Positions 42,112-50,708 of a DNA stretch of 64,000 nt are shown here, in pieces. Location: the NCBI RefSeq assembly GCF_019679435.2, contig NZ_CP139781.1:6045183-6109182 (forward strand), in the 5' to 3' direction. Numbering within the stretch: position 1 is the first letter of the stretch; every line of letters starts with the position of its first letter. The notes beneath the pieces are model-generated. The model was not told where the DNA came from and searched no databases. It worked only from the letters and a program-made list of their open reading frames with translations. This DNA is from Actomonas aquatica. GTDB taxonomy: Bacteria; Verrucomicrobiota; Verrucomicrobiia; Opitutales; Opitutaceae. The position numbers and the translations under genes were made by a program.

Positions 42112-45111
42112 ATGACTCGGCGACGCGGAATCCTCATCGGCATCGCACTGCTGGCCGTCGTGGCCGTGGTGTTGGTTGCGCTCGCTTTCAACTCAAGCCT
42201 CCAGACGCGCGTCGCCCGGAGCATCCTCGCGGATCAACCGGGCCTCGACGCCTCGCTGGAGCAGGTCGACATCGGTTGGAGCACGGTGCGGGTGGACAAT
42301 CTGCTGTTGCGCCAGGACGGCGTCGTGCTGCGCGTGCCTCAGGTGGAGGCAGAGCTGCCGTTGTGGCGATTGGCGTTTAACGACGTGCGGGTCGGCCGTC
42401 TGGTCGCCCACGATTGGGAATTGCAGATCGAGCCCGGTGCGACGCCCGTAGCGCGAACCGAAACGACATACCCGCCTGAACCCGCGACCGCGACGGCAGA
42501 TTGGTCGGCGGGACTGCGCGGTTTCGCCCAGCTGCTGGCGACGAGCGACGGTGCCGTGACCGTCAGTCCGCTGAACCAAATCCTCGAGGCGCTAAGCCTG
42601 CCGGTGGATGTCGCGCTGGGCGGAGTCGACCTGAGTGGCCGCGCCCGCTGGCGCGACATCGGTCCGGGGGCCGATGGTCATGCGCAGGTCAAAGTGCAGG
42701 GCGGCGGTTTGGCCGCCGGAGCGCAGGGCAACTTTACCCTGTTGGTGGAAGCTCAAGGCGCGCGGGCATCATCGGCCGGCATTCAATCATTGACCATCGA
42801 CGCGCGTATCGCGGTGACGATGGAAGACGCTCGCACGGTGGGGGCGGTGGGCTTGGCGGCCGATTTGGCGGGACGCCGCGAGGACCGCACGGAGCCGGAC
42901 CGGTTTACCTTGGAAGCGGAGCTCTCGCATCTGGGAGAAGCGCCGCGGGCGAGCGTCGCGCTGCGGGATGAACGCGTGCAACTGCTCAACCTCGAGCTGA
43001 CCCAAACCGCCGGCGCCGAAGGCCTCGCGGGCACCTGGGCGGTCGGGTTCGACCACGAGTCGGCAGGGAGTCTGATGTTGGGCCAGCTGTTGCCGGAGTT
43101 CGCTCTGCGCGGCGAAGGTGAGCTGAGTGCCAGTTCCGATTTGAGCACGGGCGCGATCGCGGGCGAGCTGCATTACACGATGCGCGATTTGGACATGGTG
43201 CAGCCGGAGCTGAGCGCGATCGGTGAGGTGCGCGGGCAAATCGGCTTTGATCTGAATTTGCGGGAAAACAACCTCCGCTGCACTCGCTTCACGGCGACGC
43301 TCGAAGGCGCGGCGCCGGTGCTGTCGTTCCGCTTGTTGCAGGGCGTCGAGGTAGCGCACGACACCCATGAAGTGCGGGTCATGCAGCCCGAGGAACCCGT
43401 CTTTGCGCTCGATTTGATGGGCCTGCCGACGGCTTGGGCCCAACCGTGGTTGGAGCCGATGGTGCTGGATGCCCAAGCGATTCAGGGGACGCTGGTGGGT
43501 TTGGTGACCGGTCATGGCCTGCGCCTGGTGACTTCGGAGGACGTGACGGTGCGTGGTCTCGTCGTGGCCGAGGACGGTCGCACCTTGCTGGAAGGCATCG
43601 ACCTCAATCTTAGTGTCGGGGCGGAGGTGACCGGCGACGGTTGGCAGGTGGAACTCGATCGCTTGGAGGTTTCCGATGCGGACGGCTACCTGGGCTTGCT
43701 CAGCGCGCGCGGCGGTCAGCTGCGGCGGGAAAACCAAGTGCTTAAACTGGCTGGCCATTTTGAGTCCGATCTCCGCGTGCTGCAACGAGTGCCGCTGGCG
43801 GCCGGCAGTCTGGCGCTCGAAACCGGTCGCGTTTCGGGTGAACTCGGTCTCGGCCTCGAGGAACGGGTATCGTTGGCGGCCGCCATCTCCGTGACGAACC
43901 TCACCTTGGCGGACGGGCAGGCGCTGCCGGAAATGCAGCTCGATGGCCGGGTCGACCTCTTGCCCGATGGGGGGCTGGAAGCGCATTTGCCGATGCGATT
44001 TACCCAAGACGATCGGATTTCGGACCTCACCCTCAACATGAGCGCCAAGCCGTCGGCGGAAGGCTGGCTCGCGGAGGGTAGCCTCACCGGTCCGCGGGCT
44101 TACGTTTCGGATCTGCAGGGCCTGGGCCTCATCGTGGCGGCCGCGCCGGAGGCACCGGGCGCCGAGGCTTCCCCGGCAGGGCCGGATCAGACCGACTCGA
44201 CGCGTCCGATCTGGGCAGGCTGGCAAGGCACCTTTAAGACGGCGGTGGGCGAGTTGACCCTGCCCAACGGCATGGTGCTGGAAAACGTGCGGGGTGACAT
44301 CGTGCTGGATGCGCTCGAAGTGAAACTGGACAGCGTGAGCGCGCAGGTGGGCAGTGGTGGATCGGTGACGATGCAGGGCGGGCTCGATTTTGATGCCAAC
44401 CGGCCGGCGACCTATGCGGCGACCGGCGCGATCTCGGCGGAGAGCGTCGATGTGGGCGCGCTGCTGCGGGTGATCGATCCGACCCAATTGCCGACTCTGG
44501 AAGGACGCCTGAACCTCACCGCCCAGCTCAACAGCGCGGCGAGTGACCTGCAGGATCTGATGGACCAAGCCTCGCTGGAGGCTCGGGTCACGAGCGCGGG
44601 TGGGGTGCTGCGCGCGCTCCAAGTGGACGTCGAGCAATACCTGCAGACCGGCCGCACCCTCGCGGCAGTGGGGGGCCTGTTCGCGGCGCTCTCCGGCAAC
44701 GAAACCTTGGGGCGGCGCGCCCAACGACTGCAGACCCTCACGACCGTGGCCGAACGGCTGGCCGCGGTGAGCTTTGACCAACTTAATCTGGAGGTGAACC
44801 GCGCACCCGGCGGCAACATGGTGCTGCGCGACCTGGCGGTCATCTCGCCGGGCCTGCGTCTGCTCGGCAACGGCTCCATCCGCTACAGCGAAGATATGTC
44901 GTGGTGGACCGCGCCGCTCGCGCTGACCCTGCAATTGGCTGCCCGCGAAGACGTGGGCGACATGCTGGCCCGGCTGAACCTCGTCGAGAGCGAGGCTGAC
45001 GCGCTGGGTTACCGACCGCTCGTGCAGGCGATCAACCTCGACGGTTCGCTGGCCCATGTCGGCACCGCGGAACTGGGGCGGCTGCTCTCCCGTGCGCTCG
45101 ACCTGCGCTGA
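42112..45111 (+). CDS. AsmA/TamB-like envelope protein, unknown exact role
   Basis: A 999-residue protein with one N-terminal membrane anchor (GILIGIALLAVVAVVLVALAF) and a very long beta-rich periplasmic part. It opens like AsmA-type proteins: LEQVDIGWSTVRVDNLLLRQ then VPQVEAELPLWRLAF. The C-terminus has the late AsmA-like block LEGRLNLTAQLNS and LQDLMDQASLEARVTSAGG. Such proteins are thought to move phospholipids or help outer-membrane biogenesis. It starts 54 bp after the TolC-like gene, with a small hairpin (CTTGCTG/CAGCAAG, 42080-42103) in between. Confidence 0.75.
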   Translation: MTRRRGILIGIALLAVVAVVLVALAFNSSLQTRVARSILADQPGLDASLEQVDIGWSTVRVDNLLLRQDGVVLRVPQVEAELPLWRLAFNDVRVGRLVAHDWELQIEPGATPVARTETTYPPEPATATADWSAGLRGFAQLLATSDGAVTVSPLNQILEALSLPVDVALGGVDLSGRARWRDIGPGADGHAQVKVQGGGLAAGAQGNFTLLVEAQGARASSAGIQSLTIDARIAVTMEDARTVGAVGLAADLAGRREDRTEPDRFTLEAELSHLGEAPRASVALRDERVQLLNLELTQTAGAEGLAGTWAVGFDHESAGSLMLGQLLPEFALRGEGELSASSDLSTGAIAGELHYTMRDLDMVQPELSAIGEVRGQIGFDLNLRENNLRCTRFTATLEGAAPVLSFRLLQGVEVAHDTHEVRVMQPEEPVFALDLMGLPTAWAQPWLEPMVLDAQAIQGTLVGLVTGHGLRLVTSEDVTVRGLVVAEDGRTLLEGIDLNLSVGAEVTGDGWQVELDRLEVSDADGYLGLLSARGGQLRRENQVLKLAGHFESDLRVLQRVPLAAGSLALETGRVSGELGLGLEERVSLAAAISVTNLTLADGQALPEMQLDGRVDLLPDGGLEAHLPMRFTQDDRISDLTLNMSAKPSAEGWLAEGSLTGPRAYVSDLQGLGLIVAAAPEAPGAEASPAGPDQTDSTRPIWAGWQGTFKTAVGELTLPNGMVLENVRGDIVLDALEVKLDSVSAQVGSGGSVTMQGGLDFDANRPATYAATGAISAESVDVGALLRVIDPTQLPTLEGRLNLTAQLNSAASDLQDLMDQASLEARVTSAGGVLRALQVDVEQYLQTGRTLAAVGGLFAALSGNETLGRRAQRLQTLTTVAERLAAVSFDQLNLEVNRAPGGNMVLRDLAVISPGLRLLGNGSIRYSEDMSWWTAPLALTLQLAAREDVGDMLARLNLVESEADALGYRPLVQAINLDGSLAHVGTAELGRLLSRALDLR

Positions 45112-45155
45112 CACGCGGCAGTTGCCTTTGGGCGCGGCGTGAGCATCTTGGCGGC

Positions 45156-46145
45156 GTGATAACCTCGGTCACCTTTCGCCGTTTTAAGGCGCTGCGGCAC
45201 ACCCAGCTGGAATTGGCGCCCTTTAACCTGATCGTCGGCCCCAACGGTTCAGGCAAAACCAGTCTCATCCAAGCGGTGCTGCAACTGCGCAACCTCGCGC
45301 CGCTGCCCCTCGCGACCGAGCCACCGCCAGCCGATGCGCCGGAGGGGCCCGAGATCCGCTTCCAATTGACCCATCCCGGTCCACTCGCGGTGAGCATGCA
45401 CTGCCGGGAACATCGGCGTTGCGACGCCCTGCGTTTGATCGATGGCGACGCGGCCAGTTGGCCGGCGGCGCGCGACCGGCTCGGCGCGGTGCAGGTGTAT
45501 TTGCTCGATCATTACGCGATCGCCGCGCCCAGCCTGCCGACCGACGGGCGCACCGTGCACGGCAACGGCGGCAACCTAGCCACCGTGGTTGGCCATTGGC
45601 GGGAGGCGCTGCCGGCGACGTATCAGGCGTTTCATGACGAGGCGCTGGGCCTGTTCCCGGAATACGACGACCTGCGGGTGAAGGAAGCGGAGTCCTGTCG
45701 GCTGACCGTCGCGCTGCGGCTGACCGATGAACAGGATTGGGTGGAGGCGGATTCGCTTTCGCAAGGCACGCTCTACGCGCTCGCCCTATGCGCGATCGCC
45801 CATGAACCCGCGCCGGCACCGATCATCTGTATCGAAGAATTGGATCGCGGCCTGCATCCGCGGTTGTTGCGGCAGGTGCGCGACGTGGTCTACCGCCTGA
45901 GTTATCCGTCGGATTATGGGCTCGAGCGTGAGCCCGTGCAGGTGATTGCGACCACCCACTCGCCCTACCTGCTCGATCTTTTCCGGGATCATCCGGAAGA
46001 GGTGGTCATCGCCGAAAAACGCGGGCGGGAGGCCAGTTTCACGCGGCTCGCGGATCATCCCGACCTGGACCAGCTCCTGGAGGAAGGCTCTTTGGGCGAC
46101 ATCTGGTTTGCCGGTCTGTTGGGGGGAGTGCCCGAGGATTCATGA
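45156..46145 (+). CDS. AAA-family ATPase (SMC/OLD-like, AAA_21)
   Basis: A 329-residue ABC-type ATPase. The Walker A motif GPNGSGKT is at residues 28-35 after the SMC/RecF-like start ITSVTFRRFKALRHTQLELA. The signature-like SLSQGTLYALALC precedes Walker B IICIEELDRGLHPRLL, and VIATTHSPYLLDLF is the switch His region. It lacks the coiled-coil arms of SMC and the fused TOPRIM domain of OLD nucleases. The next gene overlaps it by 4 bp and encodes a TOPRIM-like protein, so together they resemble a split OLD- or PARIS-type pair. It begins with GTG. Confidence 0.85.
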   Translation: MITSVTFRRFKALRHTQLELAPFNLIVGPNGSGKTSLIQAVLQLRNLAPLPLATEPPPADAPEGPEIRFQLTHPGPLAVSMHCREHRRCDALRLIDGDAASWPAARDRLGAVQVYLLDHYAIAAPSLPTDGRTVHGNGGNLATVVGHWREALPATYQAFHDEALGLFPEYDDLRVKEAESCRLTVALRLTDEQDWVEADSLSQGTLYALALCAIAHEPAPAPIICIEELDRGLHPRLLRQVRDVVYRLSYPSDYGLEREPVQVIATTHSPYLLDLFRDHPEEVVIAEKRGREASFTRLADHPDLDQLLEEGSLGDIWFAGLLGGVPEDS

Positions 46146-46789
46146 AAGTCGCCTTGCTGAGTGAATCGCCGGCCGACGAAGCCGCCATCGCCGTGCTGGT
46201 GGAGACCGTGCTGGGTCAACGCATCCAGCGCGTGCGTCCGGCGCTGCGGGCGCGCGGTTGGCCCAATGTCCGGCAGGTGTTGCCGGCAGTGGTGCGGCAC
46301 CTGCACTTTCGCACCGACGCGGAGCTGCTGGTGGTGGTGGCCGATGCCGATGATTCGGTGGTGCACACCAGCGAACACGATCATCACCCCGGCTGTCGCG
46401 TCTGCCAGTTGCGCGCGGTGTTTCGCAAGGCGACCAAAAACCTGCCGCCGGCGCGCGGGCGGGACCGGGTGTTGCGCGGCGTCGGCATTGCGGTGCCGGC
46501 GATGGAAGGGTGGTATCTGTGCGGCTCCGACGAAACCGTCACGGAGGAGGCATGGATCGCGGGGCAGGAGACCGCGCGCCAGCCGTTTTCTCGCGCGGAG
46601 TTGAAGGAGCGGGTCTACGGCACCTCGCGCCCGACGCTGGCGCTCGAAACCGAAAAGGCGGTGGCGGCGGTGCGACGCATGGGGGGCGACCTGCGGCGCC
46701 TGGAGCACGAGTTTCCCGGATTTGCCGTTCTGGCCAACGATTTGCGGGCCGCGCTGGCCGAAGTGCGTGGCCGGGAAAATCGACCCTAA
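46142..46789 (+). CDS. TOPRIM-like (DUF4276-like) partner of the AAA ATPase
   Basis: A 215-residue protein. The pattern matches a TOPRIM fold: a first strand with an acidic residue (VALLSESPADE, E8), then a second strand ending in the acidic cluster VVVADADD (D68, D70, D71), and an AMEGWYL segment (E122, W124) like the EIEAW motif of DUF4276. A short Cys/His group (EHDHHPGCRVCQ) could bind metal. Translation is coupled to the ATPase by ATGA overlap. A nuclease effector in a defence pair is inferred; the family assignment is from motif pattern only. Confidence 0.65.
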   Translation: MKVALLSESPADEAAIAVLVETVLGQRIQRVRPALRARGWPNVRQVLPAVVRHLHFRTDAELLVVVADADDSVVHTSEHDHHPGCRVCQLRAVFRKATKNLPPARGRDRVLRGVGIAVPAMEGWYLCGSDETVTEEAWIAGQETARQPFSRAELKERVYGTSRPTLALETEKAVAAVRRMGGDLRRLEHEFPGFAVLANDLRAALAEVRGRENRP

Positions 46790-46838
46790 AGGGTTGAAAC
46801 TTCGGGCGACTGCGGTCGCAGTTACCGCCAGTTTTCTC

Positions 46839-49079
46839 ATGGCCAAACAACCCCGTTTCACTCGGTCCACGTTGCCGTGGATCATCGAGCTGTTTGCCGC
46901 AGCACTTACGCGCATCTTGTATCGTGTCCGTTTCAGCGGGGCGGAGAAGCTGCCGCAGGGCGGGGCGCTCTTGGCGGCCAACCACCTGTCCTACGTCGAC
47001 GTGCTGGTGCTGCAACTGGCCTGCCCGCGGCCGATTCGTTTTGTCGGCTTTGAAGGCATGCGCGACAGCCATTGGGTTTTTCGTTGGGCCTTCAAACTGA
47101 GCAAATCGATCGCGATAACGCCCGAAAATGCCCTCGGTGCCACGCGCGCCGTGGTCGACCACCTCAAGCGGGGCGAACTCGTGCTGTTGTTTGTGGAAGG
47201 CGCGATCTCGCGCACTGGCCAACTCATGCGTCTGCGCCGCGGTTATCAGCTCATGGCGCAGAAAGCGGGCGTCCCGGTCGTGCCGGTGGTGCACGATGGT
47301 CTGTGGGGCTCCATCTTTTCCTTCTCGGGCAACCGCTACCTGTTCAAGTCGCCGCGCCTCAAACGCACGCATGTGTTTGTGGCCTGGGGCGATCCGGTGG
47401 CGGCCGACCAGTTGCCGCCGGAACGGCTGCGTCGTGACATGCTCGATCTGGCCGAACACGCCTTCCAACAGCGCCCGCAACTCAAACGCCATCTCGGCCG
47501 CGAGGTGGTGCGTGGTTTGGCGCGTCGCCCGTGGCGCTTGGAGATTGTCGATCGCACCGCCGGTCGCCGCGAAATCAAGGCCGGCCAATTACTCGCCGCC
47601 GCGGCCGCTTTGTCGCGCCACATCCGTCGCACCATACCGGACCGCCGCGTCGGTATCGTGCTGCCGCCCGGTGCCGGTGGCAGCATCGCCAACCTCGCTG
47701 TGCTCTGCGCGGGCAAGATCCCGGTGAACCTCAATTTCACCGCGGGCCGGGCTTCCATCGAGACCAGCCTCAAACTGGGAGAGATCACGACCATCCTCTC
47801 CGCCGAAGCGGTGCAGGCCAAGGTGAAGGATTTTCCGTGGCCGGAGAAGACCCTCGATCTGCGCAAGGAGATGGAGGCCATGGGCGGCAAGAAAGCCGTG
47901 TTACCGTGGTTGCTCGGGGCCTGGTTGCTGCCCAACCAGTGGTTCGCCGACTTGCTCGGCCTACCCAAATACGGCGACCGCGAGGAGGCTGGTCTGCTCT
48001 TCACCAGCGGCAGTTCCGGTGAGCCCAAGGGCGTCGTGCTCACGCATCGCAACATCCTGTCGAATTGCTGGCAGATTTCCTCGCTGAGCATCCTGCCAGA
48101 CTCCGCGACGATGTTGGCCTGTCTGCCGATTTTCCACTCCTTCGGTTTCACCGTTACGTTGTGGTATCCGATGATGCGCGGCTGTCGCGTGGTGACCGTG
48201 CCGAGCCCGCTGGATACCCGCAAAATCGTCGACTCGATCCGCGAAGAGGAGGCGACCGTGCTCATCGGCGCGCCCACTTTCCTGCGCCCGCTGGTCAAAC
48301 GCGCCGAATCCCGCGACCTGCGTTCGCTCAACCTCGTGGTCTCCGGCGCCGAGAAGATGCCGCTCGATCTCTACGAGGCGGTGAAGGAGAAATTCCACAT
48401 CGAGATCATGCAGGGTTACGGTCTCACCGAGACCACCCCGGCGACCAACATCAACCAGCCCAACCCGCTGCGCCCGGACACGGTGGGCGCGGAGCCCCAG
48501 CTCGGCAAACGCCTCGGTTCGGTGGGCCGCATGATGCCCGGCATGACCGCACGTATTTTGAATCCCGATACGATGGAGGAGCAGTCCTTCAGTCAGCAGG
48601 GCATCGTCGCCTTCAAGGGCGGCAACGTGTTTGAGGGGTATCTCAAAAACCCGGAGAAGACCGCCGAGGCCTTCCATGGCGACTGGTTCATCACCGGTGA
48701 TCTGGGCCGTTTCGACGAGGATGGTTTCCTCTACATCGAGGGCCGCCTGTCCCGCTTCTCCAAGATCGGCGGCGAGATGGTGCCGCACGGCACGGTCGAG
48801 CAACGCATCATCGACGTGTTCGATCTCGACCAGAGCGAAGGCTACATCATCGCGGTCATGGGCGTGCCCGATTCCAGCAAGGGGGAGGCGCTCGTCCTGC
48901 TGACGACGTTGGAACTCACGGTCGCCGAAGTGCGCGAGAAGCTGTTGGCGGTTGGTGTGCCCAACCTCTGGGTGCCCAAGGTCGTCAAACATCTCGACGT
49001 CATCCCCGTGCTCGGCACCGGCAAGCTCGACCTCAAGGGCTGCAAGGACGCTGCACTGGCCTGCGTGGAGCTCGACTGA
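46839..49079 (+). CDS. Fused 1-acyl-glycerophosphate acyltransferase / acyl-ACP synthetase (Aas-like)
   Basis: A 746-residue bifunctional enzyme for lysophospholipid reacylation. The N-terminal PlsC-type acyltransferase (about 20-210) has the catalytic NHLSYVDVLVLQL (HX4D) and FVEGAISRTGQLMRLRRG. The C-terminal adenylate-forming domain (about 240-746) has LLFTSGSSGEPKGVVLTHRN, YGLTETTPATN and FITGDLGRFDEDGFLYIEGR. The domain order matches E. coli Aas. The ATG at 46839 is chosen because it fits the membrane-proximal N-terminus; the frame is open upstream within the preceding gene. Confidence 0.92.
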   Translation: MAKQPRFTRSTLPWIIELFAAALTRILYRVRFSGAEKLPQGGALLAANHLSYVDVLVLQLACPRPIRFVGFEGMRDSHWVFRWAFKLSKSIAITPENALGATRAVVDHLKRGELVLLFVEGAISRTGQLMRLRRGYQLMAQKAGVPVVPVVHDGLWGSIFSFSGNRYLFKSPRLKRTHVFVAWGDPVAADQLPPERLRRDMLDLAEHAFQQRPQLKRHLGREVVRGLARRPWRLEIVDRTAGRREIKAGQLLAAAAALSRHIRRTIPDRRVGIVLPPGAGGSIANLAVLCAGKIPVNLNFTAGRASIETSLKLGEITTILSAEAVQAKVKDFPWPEKTLDLRKEMEAMGGKKAVLPWLLGAWLLPNQWFADLLGLPKYGDREEAGLLFTSGSSGEPKGVVLTHRNILSNCWQISSLSILPDSATMLACLPIFHSFGFTVTLWYPMMRGCRVVTVPSPLDTRKIVDSIREEEATVLIGAPTFLRPLVKRAESRDLRSLNLVVSGAEKMPLDLYEAVKEKFHIEIMQGYGLTETTPATNINQPNPLRPDTVGAEPQLGKRLGSVGRMMPGMTARILNPDTMEEQSFSQQGIVAFKGGNVFEGYLKNPEKTAEAFHGDWFITGDLGRFDEDGFLYIEGRLSRFSKIGGEMVPHGTVEQRIIDVFDLDQSEGYIIAVMGVPDSSKGEALVLLTTLELTVAEVREKLLAVGVPNLWVPKVVKHLDVIPVLGTGKLDLKGCKDAALACVELD

Positions 49080-49138
49080 CCGGTTCGGGCGCTGAAATCG
49101 ATTGCGGCGGAGCGGTCGGCTCGGCCAGCGTTTCCGCT

Positions 49139-50581
49139 GTGTCAAAACCCCCTCATGCCCGTGCCACCGCGCTCCTGCAGCGCCGTCTCGGTTCCGGCCT
49201 CGTCAAAACCGACGACGCCACGTGCTACGCCGCGTCCTTCGACAGCGGCCGCATGTCGTTCCTGCCGGAGGCCGTCGTGCTGCCGCGCAAGCACGAGCAG
49301 GTCGGCGAGGTGCTCAAGCTCGCCAACACCCACGGAGTCCCCGTCACGCCGCGCGGACGCGGCACCACGCTCATGGGCTCGGCCACGCCGCGCCAGGGTG
49401 GTTGGGTGCTCGATCTGACCAAACTCAACCGCATCCGCATCGATGACGAGGCCGGCATGGCCCACGTGCAGGCCGGGGCCGTGGTGGGCAAAATCCAGGA
49501 CGCCGCGGCGGCCAAAGGCTGGTTTTATCCGCCGGACCCGTCGTCCAAGGCCTACTGCACCATCGGTGGCAACATCGCCTGCAACGCCGGTGGCATGCAC
49601 GGCGGCAAATACGGCGTGACCCGCGACTTCATCATCGCGCTCAAGGGCTACCTGCCCACCGGCGACTATGTGGAGTGGGGGACCGCGACCCGCAAATTCG
49701 CCGCCGGCTTCAATCTGCGCGACCTGTGGATCGGCGGCGAGGGCATGCTGGGTGTGGTGACCGACGCCGTGTTGCGCCTCATCCCGCAACCGGCCGCACG
49801 TTGGACCTTGCTCACGTCGTTTACCGATGAAGTGAGCGCCTTCACGGCCGCTCGCGCGTTGTTTGGCGCCAAGGTGCAGCCCGCGATTTGTGAGTTCCTC
49901 GATCGCTACAGCGTGAGCTGTGCGGAAGGCGCCATGGGCACCACGATTTTCCCGGGGCAACCCGGCAAACCCGTCATCCTGCTCGAGCTGGCGGGCAGTG
50001 CCGCCGAGGTGCGCGAAGACAAGAAGCGGGTGCTGGCGTGGGCGGCCGAGCATGCCGTCGGCCACCGTGCCGCCCGCACCCGCGCCGAAGCCGAAAGCCT
50101 CTGGGCGGTGCGCCGCAAGTGTTCCGGGGCGATGTTCCAGATGGGCGATGCCAAGCTCAACGAGGACATCACCGTGCCGCTGCGCGCCTACGCCCAGTTT
50201 GCCCGTTTCCTCGAAAAGCTGCGCAAGTCCTCCGGGCTCGCCATCCCGACCTTCGGCCATCTCGCCGACGGCAATCTGCACGTGAACATCATGTATCACA
50301 AAGCCGACCCCGCCGAGTGCGCGCGGGCCGAAGCGGCGGTGCAGGCGCTGATGGAAAAGGTGGTCGCGCTGGGCGGGGCGATCAGTGGCGAGCACGGCAT
50401 CGGTCTGGCCAAGACACCGTTCCTGCGTATCCAACATTCGGATGCAGCGATCGGGGCCATGCAGGCGGTCAAGCGCGCGCTCGATCCGCAGGGCATTCTC
50501 AATCCGGGCAAGATGTTTGAAGTCTTCGAAACCTGGAAGTGCCCCAAGGAAGCCGTGAGCTTCCCCTGGGATCACAAGTAA
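49139..50581 (+). CDS. FAD-linked oxidase (glycolate oxidase/D-lactate dehydrogenase GlcD-like)
   Basis: A 480-residue VAO-family flavoprotein that oxidises 2-hydroxy acids. The FAD-binding domain shows AVVLPRKHEQVGEVLKLANT, VPVTPRGRGTTLMGSA and PPDPSSKAYCTIGGNIACNA. The C-terminal cap ends with TFGHLADGNLHVNIMYH and GGAISGEHGIGLAKTPFL, the conserved metal and flavin region, and DPQGILNPGKMF. No GlcE or GlcF partner is adjacent, so electron acceptor and exact substrate are open. It begins with GTG. Confidence 0.9.
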   Translation: MSKPPHARATALLQRRLGSGLVKTDDATCYAASFDSGRMSFLPEAVVLPRKHEQVGEVLKLANTHGVPVTPRGRGTTLMGSATPRQGGWVLDLTKLNRIRIDDEAGMAHVQAGAVVGKIQDAAAAKGWFYPPDPSSKAYCTIGGNIACNAGGMHGGKYGVTRDFIIALKGYLPTGDYVEWGTATRKFAAGFNLRDLWIGGEGMLGVVTDAVLRLIPQPAARWTLLTSFTDEVSAFTAARALFGAKVQPAICEFLDRYSVSCAEGAMGTTIFPGQPGKPVILLELAGSAAEVREDKKRVLAWAAEHAVGHRAARTRAEAESLWAVRRKCSGAMFQMGDAKLNEDITVPLRAYAQFARFLEKLRKSSGLAIPTFGHLADGNLHVNIMYHKADPAECARAEAAVQALMEKVVALGGAISGEHGIGLAKTPFLRIQHSDAAIGAMQAVKRALDPQGILNPGKMFEVFETWKCPKEAVSFPWDHK

Positions 50582-50708
50582 GCCCCGCCGCCGCTCGCAC
50601 TGGAAGGGCGGCGGACTGACGGAACTCGGTGCAAATGAAAGCAATGAAAGTTTGCATCTCACGGATTTCCGTTTGCCGCGGGCGCTGCGACGTCGAGGCT
50701 AGCTGCCC

